From contig NZ_LROS01000002.1 of the NCBI RefSeq assembly GCF_001675165.1, positions 55,013-119,012 of the forward strand: 64,000 nucleotides of DNA, read 5' to 3'. Source of the DNA: Clostridium ragsdalei P11 (GTDB lineage Bacteria; Bacillota; Clostridia; Clostridiales; Clostridiaceae). Under the pieces are notes generated by a model, which saw only the letters and a program-made list of their open reading frames with translations, searched no databases and was not told the origin of the DNA. Position numbers and translations under genes: made by a program. Positions 35,817-44,625 of the stretch are shown piece after piece; positions within the stretch are counted from its first letter, which is position 1, and every line of letters begins with the position of its first letter.

Positions 35817-36926
35817 ATGAAAAGTAATAAGGAATTGTATAATGAACATGTGGAAAGGATCAAGAAGAATATTGCAATGCAAAAAACGGACAGAACGCCT
35901 ATTATGCTTCACGCAGGAGCATTTTTACTAAGATATGCAGGTGGAAAGCTGTGCGAATTTGTAACAGACAATGAGGCAGCAGAAGATAAAGTAGTGAATT
36001 CATTGAAATCCATAGGGGATATAGATTGTGTCATTACTCCAGTTCGTTTGCCAACAACAAGTGGACTAGCTTATCTTTCAGCTTCAAGGGTACCCGGGCG
36101 TGAGCTTAAAGATGATGCACAGTGGCAGATAGATGAAATTGGTAAAATGACTGAAGAAGATTATGACATCATCATTGACAAAGGTTGGAATTACTTTTTT
36201 AAAGACTTTTGCGAAAGAAATCTGAAAAGTTCATTTGATGATATGAAATATTACGGCACTATTGCCGATAAAATTGCAAAAAAATATACAGATGCAGGTT
36301 GTGTCATGCTAACAACTGCAGTAGCAGGAGGGCCGTTTACTGTTTTTAGTGGAGCACGTACCATACCTAAATTGATGAGGGACATGCATAGGATACCTGA
36401 GAAAGTTGAAGCGGCATTTGATGCATTTATGGTGGATAAGTTAAATGATTTAAGAAAACAAATACGTGAGAAAAAACCGCTTGCTGTATTTGTAGGCGGA
36501 GGCCGTGGAGCAGGAGATTTTTTATCTATGAAAGATTTTGACCGCTATATGTGGAAATACATGAAGCAGAATATAGATGTAATTCTTGAGGAAGGATCCA
36601 ATATTTATTTTCATTTAGATCTGGATTGGAGCCGTTTTCTGGACTATTTCCTTGATGTTCCTAAGGGCAGAGCAATTTTCCATCCTGACAGTTCAACTGA
36701 TATATTTAAGGCTAAAGAACTTCTTGGAGGACGTATGGCTTTTATGGGGGATGTTGCACCATCACTTCTATCATTAGGAACACCGGATGAAGTATACGAT
36801 TACAGTAAAAAACTTGTAGATGAATTCTCACCACAGGGATTCTTTATGGCTGCAGGCTGCTGTGTACCTCCTAATTCAAAACCTGAAAACGTTAAAGCCA
36901 TGATTGCAGCTGCAATGGGTAAGTAA
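35817..36926 (+). CDS. URO-D family protein, methyltransferase-like (copy 1)
   Basis: 369 residues of the uroporphyrinogen decarboxylase superfamily, which in anaerobes mostly contains MtaA/CmuA-type corrinoid methyltransferases. It shares long blocks with the protein at 38238: VPGREL, MTEEDYD, KGWNYF and a GCCVPPNSKPENVKAM end. The zinc-site HxC of MtaA-type enzymes is replaced here by FHLDLDW, with no Cys there, although Cys occurs in AAGCCVPPN. So metal binding and reaction may differ. No corrinoid protein gene is adjacent. It is the first gene of a four-gene operon with two transporters. Confidence 0.85.
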   Translation: MKSNKELYNEHVERIKKNIAMQKTDRTPIMLHAGAFLLRYAGGKLCEFVTDNEAAEDKVVNSLKSIGDIDCVITPVRLPTTSGLAYLSASRVPGRELKDDAQWQIDEIGKMTEEDYDIIIDKGWNYFFKDFCERNLKSSFDDMKYYGTIADKIAKKYTDAGCVMLTTAVAGGPFTVFSGARTIPKLMRDMHRIPEKVEAAFDAFMVDKLNDLRKQIREKKPLAVFVGGGRGAGDFLSMKDFDRYMWKYMKQNIDVILEEGSNIYFHLDLDWSRFLDYFLDVPKGRAIFHPDSSTDIFKAKELLGGRMAFMGDVAPSLLSLGTPDEVYDYSKKLVDEFSPQGFFMAAGCCVPPNSKPENVKAMIAAAMGK

Positions 36927-36999
36927 GAATATAAAACACTTTATATAACAGGAGTTTGATAATTTTTAAAATTATTATACAAAAAAGGAGCAAAAGAGT

Positions 37000-38184
37000 A
37001 TGAGTGAAAAAAAATACGGTTTAACAGTAAAAATTGCTGTGTTAACTTTGGCAGCCATGTTATATACAACAAGTATGACCACACCAGCACTTGGCGAAAT
37101 AGCAAAGGCATTTCCTAATGTAAGCGCCACTGAAGTTAAACAGATTTCGACTATACCGTCTTTGATGATGATTATATTTTCCTTGGTACCTGGTCAACTT
37201 GAGCGATTTATGTCCAAAAAGGCGGTAATATATTTATCGTTTATTCTAATGTTTATTGGAATCCTGCCTGCTTTCTTTGGGGGTATGACTTTAATATTAT
37301 TTACTAGGGTTTTGTTTGGCGCTGGCCATGGAATGTTATTTCCTTATGCTGCATCTATGATAGCTTATTTATTTGAAGGCGAAGAAAGAGATGCACTAAT
37401 GGGATATAAGACATCTGTAGGAGCTGTTTCTGGTATAATATTTCAGGTAGTTGGCGGTATTTTAGCCGTGTACAGTTGGAGATATGCTTTTCTTGGATTT
37501 TTGCTTATGATACCATCATATTTAATGGTAATGTTTATGCTTCCGGAACCAGAAAAAAAATCCGCTCAAACTGAAACATCAGTTTCAAAAGGAAAGGCGA
37601 CGGTCAATACTTATATAATTGCGATATTAAATATGATATTAAATATGATGACATTTTCCTTTATGACAAATGTATCTATAGTTATGGTATCAGGTAAGAT
37701 AGGAAATGCTGCTCAAGCTGGTTTTGTGCTTACATTATTTACTGTTGGTTCTTTTATTGCATCTATGATGTATGGCAGAATTATAACAAAAATATTTAAG
37801 AAATTCACTATTGTTCTTGGAGTTGGATTCCTAGGGTTATCATTTCTTTTACTAGTAAACGTAAACACATATTCAATGTTTTGTGTCGCAGGCGTTATTT
37901 ATGGACTTGGTTTTGGAACTTTTAATCCGGAAATTGTTCTTAAAGTTATCAAAAGTTCATCAGCACCAGCAGCAATTTCAACAGGTATTCTTTTTGCACT
38001 TCAGGGTTTTGGACAATTTTTATCTCCGTTTGTGTTAACAGCTGTTACCAGAATGTTTGGAATTACTGGTCCAAAGGCAGCATGGCATATTGCTGCAGTA
38101 GGTGTTTTAGGTATTGCTGTAATTCTTTGTCTAGTATTAGTTTTTACAAAAACGGAGGAAAGATCATTTGCTGAAAAAAGGTAA
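37000..38184 (+). CDS. Major facilitator superfamily transporter
   Basis: 394 residues with 12 predicted membrane segments. The N-terminal half carries the usual MFS features (GAGHGMLFPYAASMIAYLF in the fourth or fifth helix) and a cytosolic loop near 185-200 (PEPEKKSAQTETSVSK). It lies between the two URO-D family genes, with 73- and 53-base gaps and good ribosome sites (AAAGGAG). The substrate is probably the compound handled by those enzymes, for instance a methylated or methoxylated small molecule; this is inferred from context only. Confidence 0.88.
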   Translation: MSEKKYGLTVKIAVLTLAAMLYTTSMTTPALGEIAKAFPNVSATEVKQISTIPSLMMIIFSLVPGQLERFMSKKAVIYLSFILMFIGILPAFFGGMTLILFTRVLFGAGHGMLFPYAASMIAYLFEGEERDALMGYKTSVGAVSGIIFQVVGGILAVYSWRYAFLGFLLMIPSYLMVMFMLPEPEKKSAQTETSVSKGKATVNTYIIAILNMILNMMTFSFMTNVSIVMVSGKIGNAAQAGFVLTLFTVGSFIASMMYGRIITKIFKKFTIVLGVGFLGLSFLLLVNVNTYSMFCVAGVIYGLGFGTFNPEIVLKVIKSSSAPAAISTGILFALQGFGQFLSPFVLTAVTRMFGITGPKAAWHIAAVGVLGIAVILCLVLVFTKTEERSFAEKR

Positions 38185-38237
38185 TAAATAGAACTATTTT
38201 AAAATAAATTTATATTTAAATTTGGGGGTGCAATAAA

Positions 38238-39383
38238 ATGGTTCCACAAGAAATGACTGAAATATGTAACAAAAGAATGATGGCTGCTCTGAATATGGAA
38301 AAGCCAGATAGAATTCCAATATTGTTTTCTGGACACTGCTATTATAATTTTATAGATCCAACAATGGTTATGGCTGATTTCTGGAGAAGACCCAAGTTGG
38401 TAGATGAAAATCTTATAAAGGCTGCAGAGCTTCCTATACTGAAAGAAATAGATTCACCACCAATGGTTTCCCTTGGAATGCCAGCGGAAACTAAACATCA
38501 AAGTTTCGCAGCTAAGTGGTTTGCAAAAATGAAAGTACCTGGCCGTGAATTGCCCGAAAATGCACTCTGGCAAATTAGTGAACAGGGACCGATGACTGAA
38601 GAAGACTATGATACTATCATAAATAAAGGCTGGAATTATTTGAAACAGGAACTATTAAAAAGAATTGGATTTGATCCTGATGCACTGCCAAAACCAGATA
38701 TAGATTATGGTAAAAAGCTGCAAGTAAAAGTAGCAGCTCTTGGTAAACAAAACATTGGCAGGGCAGGGGGAATGTTACCTTTCCCACCTTTTGAGGTGCT
38801 AAGTGGTGCGCGTAAATTGCCTAAGTTTTTTAGAGATTTGTATCGCATTCCAGATAAAGTAAGAGCTGCTTTAGATATCGTAGAGGATGAATGTGTAGAA
38901 GAATCGGCTAAATTGATAGATGCCATACCTGGTGAATATGGTTTCATTGGCGGAACTCGTGCTGGTTGTGACTTTATATCATCAAAGGTTTTTGAAAAAT
39001 TCTACTTTCCATATTACAGAAAATTGGTACCTATGATGCATAAAAAGAATGTAAAAGCCTGGCTGCACATGGATGGAAATTGGGAATTGTTTCTACACTA
39101 TTTTGCAGAATTTCCTAAGGCTTCATGTGTATGGGATCCTGACCATATAACCGACATTCGAAAAATTAAAGAAATACTAGGAGATAAAATGTGTATTACA
39201 GGCAACGTACCTCCGGCGCTTACGTCTGTTGGTACACCTGAAGATTGTTACAATTATGCCAGGGATCTTGTAGAATTATTTAAAGATGATGGTGGTTTTA
39301 TTATGAATTCAGGCTGCAGTGTTCCACCAAATGCAAAGCGCGAGAATGTAGAAGCTGTTGTATTAGCAACATTAGGTAAATAG
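38238..39383 (+). CDS. URO-D family protein, methyltransferase-like (copy 2)
   Basis: 381 residues, a divergent paralogue of the protein at 35817. It has VPGRELPENALWQISE, MTEEDYDTIINKGWNYL, EVLSGARKLPKF and the C-terminal SGCSVPPNAKRENVEAV. At the usual HxC metal site it reads HMDGNW, again without Cys. Keeping both copies in one operon with different active-site loops suggests two subunits of one enzyme or two steps of one pathway. Preceded by TGGGGGTG. Confidence 0.85.
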   Translation: MVPQEMTEICNKRMMAALNMEKPDRIPILFSGHCYYNFIDPTMVMADFWRRPKLVDENLIKAAELPILKEIDSPPMVSLGMPAETKHQSFAAKWFAKMKVPGRELPENALWQISEQGPMTEEDYDTIINKGWNYLKQELLKRIGFDPDALPKPDIDYGKKLQVKVAALGKQNIGRAGGMLPFPPFEVLSGARKLPKFFRDLYRIPDKVRAALDIVEDECVEESAKLIDAIPGEYGFIGGTRAGCDFISSKVFEKFYFPYYRKLVPMMHKKNVKAWLHMDGNWELFLHYFAEFPKASCVWDPDHITDIRKIKEILGDKMCITGNVPPALTSVGTPEDCYNYARDLVELFKDDGGFIMNSGCSVPPNAKRENVEAVVLATLGK

Positions 39384-39396
39384 AGAAGGTTATAGA

Positions 39397-39436
39397 GTAA
39401 AGTATAAGTTGCATTATTATGTGATTTATACTTTAC
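39397..39436 (+). terminator. Hairpin between the URO-D and GPH transporter genes
   Basis: GTAAAGTATAA pairs perfectly with TTATACTTTAC around an 18-base loop. There is no T-run, so it may be an mRNA-stability or partial termination hairpin that splits the operon. Confidence 0.5.
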
Positions 39437-39552
39437 GTGTAATAAGAGTATCGGTGAATGCTTCTCTTATATAGGGAATCCTATTTATCCGATGACTACC
39501 CGCTCTAATACTCCAACGCATTCTGTTTATAATATCTTAGGAGGGGTATATT

Positions 39553-40914
39553 ATGGAAAAAAAGAAGTCGGTTTATACTGTCAAATCTTTGCGTTATGGT
39601 GTAACAAATGGTTTTACAACAATGATGACAATGGTAACTACTACTTACTGGGCAATATTTTTAACTTCTGCAGTTGGGGTTGAAACAGCAATAATGGCAA
39701 CAATTTTAACTTTTAGCAGTATTGTTGATATGATTTCAATACCTATATGCGGTATAGTACTTCAAAAAGGCAGGTTAAGGGGCGGCAAATTCCGTCCGTG
39801 GTTAATTATTGGCGGTGTACTTGCTGCTTTATTCCGCTGGTTAAGCTTCACAGATTTAGGTCTTACTGCATCAGGTAGGGCAATATGGTTTGCTGGTACT
39901 TACATTCTTGGATATGTATTTTTCAATTTGGCTTACTCGGCCTTTATGGGTATATTACCTCTTATGGCTAAGACTCCTGATGATAGAGTTTCATATTCAG
40001 CTTGTCGTGTAATGTGCAATTCAGCTGGGAAATTTTTATTTAGTTTAACTAGTGTTGGATTGATAGCGTTTTTTGGGAGAAATAGTGAGTCCACAGGTTA
40101 TTCCATGTTTGCATTATTACTAAGTGTCATGGCTTTTTTAGGCTTTTTTCAGCTGTTCTTTGCGGCAAAAGAGTATGATGTTATTACCCCATTAGAAGAT
40201 AAATCTGGAAAAGTTAAAGATCAATATGATGCATCAATATGGGAAATGATAAAATATACAATTTCAAAGCCTTTCCTTCTTTATCTTCTTGGTGCATCAT
40301 GCAAAGGCACAATTTACTTCATTATTACAGGACTTGCGGCATATTATTATACGTATGTAACTGGTAGTAAATTAATGCTTACTACATTTTTATCTTTAAG
40401 CACATTTCTAATGATTTTTGGTTCCTTCATTACACCTTTTATAAGTAGACTAGCAAAAGGTTCACGTAATATGTACATTTTGGGTATGGCGATATATGGA
40501 TTGTGCCTTGGATCTGCATACTTCTTTGGCAAAACAGCTGTATCTTTTACAGTTCTTATGTGCCTTGGATATATAGGCTATTCATTTTCACATGCAAGTG
40601 AATCAGCTTTATACTCAAATATTGTAGACTATACTAAGTGGAAAACTGGCAAGGATTTGAAGCCTTTCATGATGACATTGTTTTCACTTGTACCAAAGAT
40701 AGGTACAACTGTAGGGAGTGCTGTTCTTGGTTTTGGACTTGTTGCGGTTGGTTTTCAAAAAAGTAATGTAACACCTCATGCAGTTAATGGAATTAGATTA
40801 TTAATGAGTGGCATACCTGCTGTCTTATCAGTTATATGTATTATAGCACTGTTGTTATTTCCTCTTACAGATAAAAAGGTTATAGAGATGCAGGCTGATA
40901 TGGTAAAGAAATAA
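39553..40914 (+). CDS. GPH-family (MelB-like) cation symporter
   Basis: 453 residues with 12 predicted membrane segments, in the glycoside-pentoside-hexuronide symporter group. Early FTTMMTMVTTTYWAIFL, RGGKFRPWLIIGG in the 2-3 loop (the RxxxxRPW motif of the family) and a late YTKWKTGKDLKPF in the 10-11 loop support this. It follows the URO-D operon with a strong AGGAGGGG site and is the second transporter next to these enzymes. The substrate is not certain; GPH proteins use Na+ or H+ to import sugars and related compounds. Confidence 0.88.
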   Translation: MEKKKSVYTVKSLRYGVTNGFTTMMTMVTTTYWAIFLTSAVGVETAIMATILTFSSIVDMISIPICGIVLQKGRLRGGKFRPWLIIGGVLAALFRWLSFTDLGLTASGRAIWFAGTYILGYVFFNLAYSAFMGILPLMAKTPDDRVSYSACRVMCNSAGKFLFSLTSVGLIAFFGRNSESTGYSMFALLLSVMAFLGFFQLFFAAKEYDVITPLEDKSGKVKDQYDASIWEMIKYTISKPFLLYLLGASCKGTIYFIITGLAAYYYTYVTGSKLMLTTFLSLSTFLMIFGSFITPFISRLAKGSRNMYILGMAIYGLCLGSAYFFGKTAVSFTVLMCLGYIGYSFSHASESALYSNIVDYTKWKTGKDLKPFMMTLFSLVPKIGTTVGSAVLGFGLVAVGFQKSNVTPHAVNGIRLLMSGIPAVLSVICIIALLLFPLTDKKVIEMQADMVKK

Positions 40915-40967
40915 GATTTTTAATAACCAGTGTAGTATTGTATGATATATAATTATCAATGAATCTT

Positions 40968-40999
40968 ACTTAGTGGGAGTTCAGTTTCTCCCACTAAGT
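40968..40999 (+). terminator. Hairpin after the GPH transporter
   Basis: ACTTAGTGGGAG (40968-40979) pairs perfectly with CTCCCACTAAGT (40988-40999) around TTCAGTTT. Only a short TTT follows. Its GTGGGAG and CTCCCAC arms also match the arms of the structured element downstream, so it may take part in alternative pairing. Confidence 0.6.
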
Positions 41000-41000
41000 T

Positions 41001-41177
41001 TAGATGAATTATCTAGAGGCGTAGCTACTGTTATCTCCCACTTTTATAGAAAAGCAGATATCCCAAATCTTTGATTTGGTGATAGTCGCTTTCACAGAGT
41101 GCGTGGGAGTGTTACAGTAGGTAGCCATCAGATAAAAATACTTCAGCACAGTGGATTAGATGTGCTGAAGTATTTTT
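41001..41177 (+). ncRNA. Candidate structured RNA upstream of the chelatase operon
   Basis: Within the 560-base gap, a basal helix joins GGC-TA-CTACTGT-CTCCCAC (41018-41041) to GTGGGAG-ACAGTAG-TA-GCC (41103-41126), about 20 bp with small bulges. Enclosed are hairpins CTTTT-ATAG-AAAAG (41041-41054), CCAAATC-TTT-GATTTGG with flanking TATC/GATA (about 41060-41083), and a short CAC-AGA-GTG. A small TAGAT/ATCTA hairpin precedes it, and a strong 17-bp terminator hairpin (41134-41177) follows. The density of nested pairing suggests a folded RNA, perhaps a leader, an sRNA or the end of a lost IS200/IS605-type element. No known riboswitch consensus was recognised. From 41178 to 41371 nothing further is seen. 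Confidence 0.5.
41134..41177. terminator. Conserved-loop hairpin, copy 1
   Basis: AAAAATACTTCAGCACA pairs with TGTGCTGAAGTATTTTT around the loop GTGGATTAGA. The same loop and near-identical stem occur at 55136-55179 and 56823-56866. A-run and T-run flanks allow termination in both directions. Confidence 0.8.
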
Positions 41178-41371
41178 GTTTAGAAATAAATCCTAATTTA
41201 TTAAAGGCTCATAATGGAACTAAGTCTCAATATGATGTAAAATTTTGTATCAAAATAGGAATAGTTATTATTTTTAAAAAAAATTACCATAAAGATTTCG
41301 TATATATTGGTTAACTTATGACATGAATAATCAATATGATATGAAATATTTTTATTTAAACAAATTGACAT

Positions 41372-41387
41372 TGGCATAAAAAATGCT
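41372..41387 (+). promoter_or_regulatory. Sigma-54 (-24/-12) promoter of the chelatase operon
   Basis: TTGGCATAAAAAATGCT: GG and GC separated by exactly ten bases, the RpoN spacing. It lies about 90 bases before the ATG at 41476. Two other elements in this region have the same TGGCATAAA core. Clear enhancer palindromes are not evident immediately upstream, although TATCAAAATA (about 41248) is a weak match. Confidence 0.7.
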
Positions 41388-41475
41388 CTAAAAAACTAAA
41401 TATATATAATTAAATATACAAGATTGTTATTAAATTGAAAAAGTGGCGGGAGAATTAGTAGAAAGGAGTAATTTT

Positions 41476-43506
41476 ATGAGTGTATTTAAGCGGGTAGTTT
41501 ATCCTTTTACTGCTATTATTGGACAAGAAAAAATGAAGAAAGCTCTGATTTTGAATGCCATTAATACAAACGTAGGTGGGGTTTTGATTTTTGGTGAAAA
41601 AGGTACAGCTAAATCTACTACAGTTAGATCACTGGCAGCATTATTGCCTGAAATAAATGTAGTAAAAGATTGCTTTTATAATTGTAATCCAGAAGATAAA
41701 AAACATCTTTGTGATAATTGTAAGGAGCATATAAATAATGGAGAGCTTCTTAAAACAGTGTCGAGAAAAATTCCAATTATAGAATTGCCTATTTCCACTA
41801 CAGAAGATAGATTAATAGGAAGTTTAGATTTTGAGTATGCCATTAAAAATGGCAAGTGTAAATTTAGTCCTGGAATTTTAGGTGAAGCTAATAATGGAAT
41901 TATATACATAGATGAAGTAAATTTATTAGATGATCGAATTGTAGATTTACTTTTAGATGCAGCAGCTATGGGAATAAATGTAGTAGAGAGAGAAAATATT
42001 TCATTTTCACATCCAGCACATTTTATACTCATAGGGACTATGAATCCTGAAGAAGGTGATTTAAGACCACAGTTGTTAGATCGTTTTGGAATTTGTGTGG
42101 AAGTAAAAGGAATTAAAGATCCTTTTGAGAGAATAAAAGTTATTAAAAATAGGGAGGCTTTTGATAAAGATCCTATAAGATTTAATGAAAAATATGTAAA
42201 CGAAGAACAAGAATTAAGAGAAAAAATTATACAAGCTAAAAATTTTATTAATAAAGTTGTAATTTCAGATAAAATATTAAAGTTTATAGCTGAACTCTGT
42301 ATGAAAGCTTTTGTTCAGGGACATAGAGCTGATATTTTTATGGAAGAGACAAGCCGTACGATTGCGGCATATTATGGGCATAAAGAAGTAACAGAAGAAG
42401 ATGTAAAAGAAGCTTCTGAATTGGTATTATTACATAGAATAAAAAAGCCCTCTCAATCACAAAAGCAGCAAAAAAAGTCAGATAAAAATGATGATCATAA
42501 AAAAAATAAAGAAAATCAAGATCTTAAAAAGAATCGAGATGGCAATAAAAAAACATCATCTAGTAACAAAAACAATAAAACAAATCCTAATATAGATAAT
42601 AAATTTTTTGATGGCAGTGACTTAGACCAAGATGGACAAGAATCTCAATCGTCCAGTGGAGATAAAAAGTTTGTTTTTTCTATAGGAAATCCTTTTCAAG
42701 TTAAATCCATAGCAAATGTCAGAGATAGAGTTATACGAAAAGGATCAGGAAGGCGTTCTTATACAAAGACATCTTCTAAGGTTGGTAGATATATAAAAAG
42801 TACAATTACTGACAATAATGATTTAGCAATAGATGCTACATTAAGGGCATCGGCACCCTATCAAATTTACAGATTTCATAAAGATGCCGCTGTAGCCATT
42901 GAATCCCATGATATAAGGTATAAACTTCGTGAAAAACATATAGGTAATTTTATATTATTTGTAGTAGATGCCAGTGGTTCAATGGGTGTACAAAAACGAA
43001 TGATAGAAACTAAAGGCGCTATTTTATCGCTGCTTTTAGATACATATCAAAAAAGGGACAAAATAGGAATGATTGTTTTTAAAGATGATTCTGCAGAGGT
43101 TATTCTACCGCCTACAAGCAGTGTAGAATTAGCATATAAACTTTTAGAAAAAATGCCAACTGGGGGCAAAACACCATTATCTGCAGGACTTTATAAAGCA
43201 TATAAATTATCTAAATTTGAGATCCTAAAAGACCCAGATATTTCACCTATCTTAGTAGTTATATCTGATGGAAAAGGAAATGTAAGTATGGGTGAAGACA
43301 AGCCACTTAATGAGGTGGAGAAGATTGCAGCTGATATAAAAGAAGATGAGAGAATTACTACTTTAGTCATAGATGTAGAAAAAGAAAATTTAGTAACCTT
43401 TGGATTGGCTAAAAAGTTATCACAAAATATTGGAGGAAAGTATTTCAAAATTGAGGACCTTAAGGCTAATAACTTGATTGAAGTTTTAAAAGAAAATATA
43501 TGTTAG
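41476..43506 (+). CDS. Chelatase ATPase, ChlI-ChlD fusion (BchI AAA+ plus VWA)
   Basis: 676 residues from ATG 41476, which has GAAAGGAG upstream; the GTG at 41443 lacks one. The N-terminal AAA+ domain has Walker [10 protein letters not shown] (40-48), an insert with four Cys (DCFYNC and LCDNC), Walker [13 protein letters not shown] and the sensor region [17 protein letters not shown] Lys/Asn/Ser-rich linker (about 325-395) follows, then a VWA domain with MIDAS VVDASGSMG near 498 and a GGKTPLSAGL loop. In Mg- and Co-chelatases this motor drives metal insertion by the large subunit, here CobN-like. It is the first gene of the sigma-54 operon. Confidence 0.92.
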   Translation: MSVFKRVVYPFTAIIGQEKMKKALILNAINTNVGGVLIFGEKGTAKSTTVRSLAALLPEINVVKDCFYNCNPEDKKHLCDNCKEHINNGELLKTVSRKIPIIELPISTTEDRLIGSLDFEYAIKNGKCKFSPGILGEANNGIIYIDEVNLLDDRIVDLLLDAAAMGINVVERENISFSHPAHFILIGTMNPEEGDLRPQLLDRFGICVEVKGIKDPFERIKVIKNREAFDKDPIRFNEKYVNEEQELREKIIQAKNFINKVVISDKILKFIAELCMKAFVQGHRADIFMEETSRTIAAYYGHKEVTEEDVKEASELVLLHRIKKPSQSQKQQKKSDKNDDHKKNKENQDLKKNRDGNKKTSSSNKNNKTNPNIDNKFFDGSDLDQDGQESQSSSGDKKFVFSIGNPFQVKSIANVRDRVIRKGSGRRSYTKTSSKVGRYIKSTITDNNDLAIDATLRASAPYQIYRFHKDAAVAIESHDIRYKLREKHIGNFILFVVDASGSMGVQKRMIETKGAILSLLLDTYQKRDKIGMIVFKDDSAEVILPPTSSVELAYKLLEKMPTGGKTPLSAGLYKAYKLSKFEILKDPDISPILVVISDGKGNVSMGEDKPLNEVEKIAADIKEDERITTLVIDVEKENLVTFGLAKKLSQNIGGKYFKIEDLKANNLIEVLKENIC

Positions 43507-43540
43507 TTCAAAAATGAAAATAAGAAGGAGAAAATAAAAA

Positions 43541-44599
43541 ATGAAAGATAAAAGAAATATATACCCTTTTTCTGCAATTGTAGGCCAGGATGAAATGAAA
43601 AAGGGATTGATTTTAAATGCCATTAATCCTAAGTTATCTGGAATATTAGTTCGAGGAGAAAAGGGAACTGCAAAGTCTACAGCAGTAAGGGCATTGGCAG
43701 ATGTTCTTCCTGAAATTAGTGTAGTTGAAGATTGTCCTTTTAGCTGCGATCCTGATGATATTGCAAATATGTGTCCCAAATGCAGAGAACGTTTAAAAAA
43801 AGGTGAAGTTTTACCCGTAGTAAAAAGAAAAATGAGAGTTGTAGATTTACCTATATCTGCTACGGAAGATAAAGTAGTAGGTACTTTAGATATTGAAAAA
43901 GCTATTAAAAAAGGGGAAAAACATTTTGAACCGGGATTATTAGCTAAGGCCAATAGAGCTATTTTATATGTAGATGAAGTGAATTTGTTAGATGACCATA
44001 TTGTAGATATACTTTTGGATTCAGCAGCTATGGGAGTTAATACTGTAGAAAGAGAAGGAGTTTCCTTTACCCACCCTGCTAATTTCATTTTAGTTGGTAC
44101 AATGAATCCAGAAGAAGGAGAATTAAGGCCGCAGCTTTTAGACAGATTTGGATTTTGTGTAAATATTACAGGAATTAAAGATGTTGATTCGAGAATTGAA
44201 ATAATAAAAAGAAGGTCAGCTTTTGAAGAAAATCCAGAAGAATTTGCTTTAAAGTGGAAAAATCAGCAGGATGAAATAAGGAAGAAAGTTATTGATGCCA
44301 GAAAATTACTCCCTAAAATACATATACCTGATGAAATACTTTATTTAATTGTTTCAATTTCCATAGAGATGGGAGTAGATGGTCATAGAGCGGATTTAAT
44401 TATGATGAAGGCAGCTAAAACTATGGCAGCATTAAATGGTAGGGAAAAAATTACTCAAGAAGATGTACATAAATCAGCGGAGTTAACTTTGCGTCATAGA
44501 ATGCGACGCAAACCTTTTGAAAAAGTAGGAATGGATGAAAATAAGCTGGAAGATGTGCTTGGAAAATTTACACATAATCGTGTACATATTCACAATTAA
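43541..44599 (+). CDS. Chelatase AAA+ motor subunit (ChlI/BchI-like)
   Basis: 352 residues, close in sequence to the N-terminal half of the gene just upstream. Walker [10 protein letters not shown] is at 39-47; the four-Cys insert is CPFSCDPDD and MCPKC; Walker B reads [28 protein letters not shown] matches the family. There is no VWA domain, so it is the pure I-subunit that would co-assemble with the I-D fusion in the motor ring. The Cys insert could bind zinc or sense redox. It ends 26 bases before the CobN-like gene. Confidence 0.92.
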   Translation: MKDKRNIYPFSAIVGQDEMKKGLILNAINPKLSGILVRGEKGTAKSTAVRALADVLPEISVVEDCPFSCDPDDIANMCPKCRERLKKGEVLPVVKRKMRVVDLPISATEDKVVGTLDIEKAIKKGEKHFEPGLLAKANRAILYVDEVNLLDDHIVDILLDSAAMGVNTVEREGVSFTHPANFILVGTMNPEEGELRPQLLDRFGFCVNITGIKDVDSRIEIIKRRSAFEENPEEFALKWKNQQDEIRKKVIDARKLLPKIHIPDEILYLIVSISIEMGVDGHRADLIMMKAAKTMAALNGREKITQEDVHKSAELTLRHRMRRKPFEKVGMDENKLEDVLGKFTHNRVHIHN

Positions 44600-44625
44600 A
44601 TAAGTTTCAGAAAAGGTGGGGGAAT

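Noticed and set aside
41099..41314. Possible 71-residue ORF after the GPH transporter
   Set aside because: It runs through the structured RNA and the conserved-loop hairpin, lacks a ribosome site and resembles no family.
40915..41475. A cobalamin riboswitch upstream of the chelatase operon
   Set aside because: No B12-box or other cobalamin riboswitch consensus could be found, and the promoter lies downstream of the structured part.
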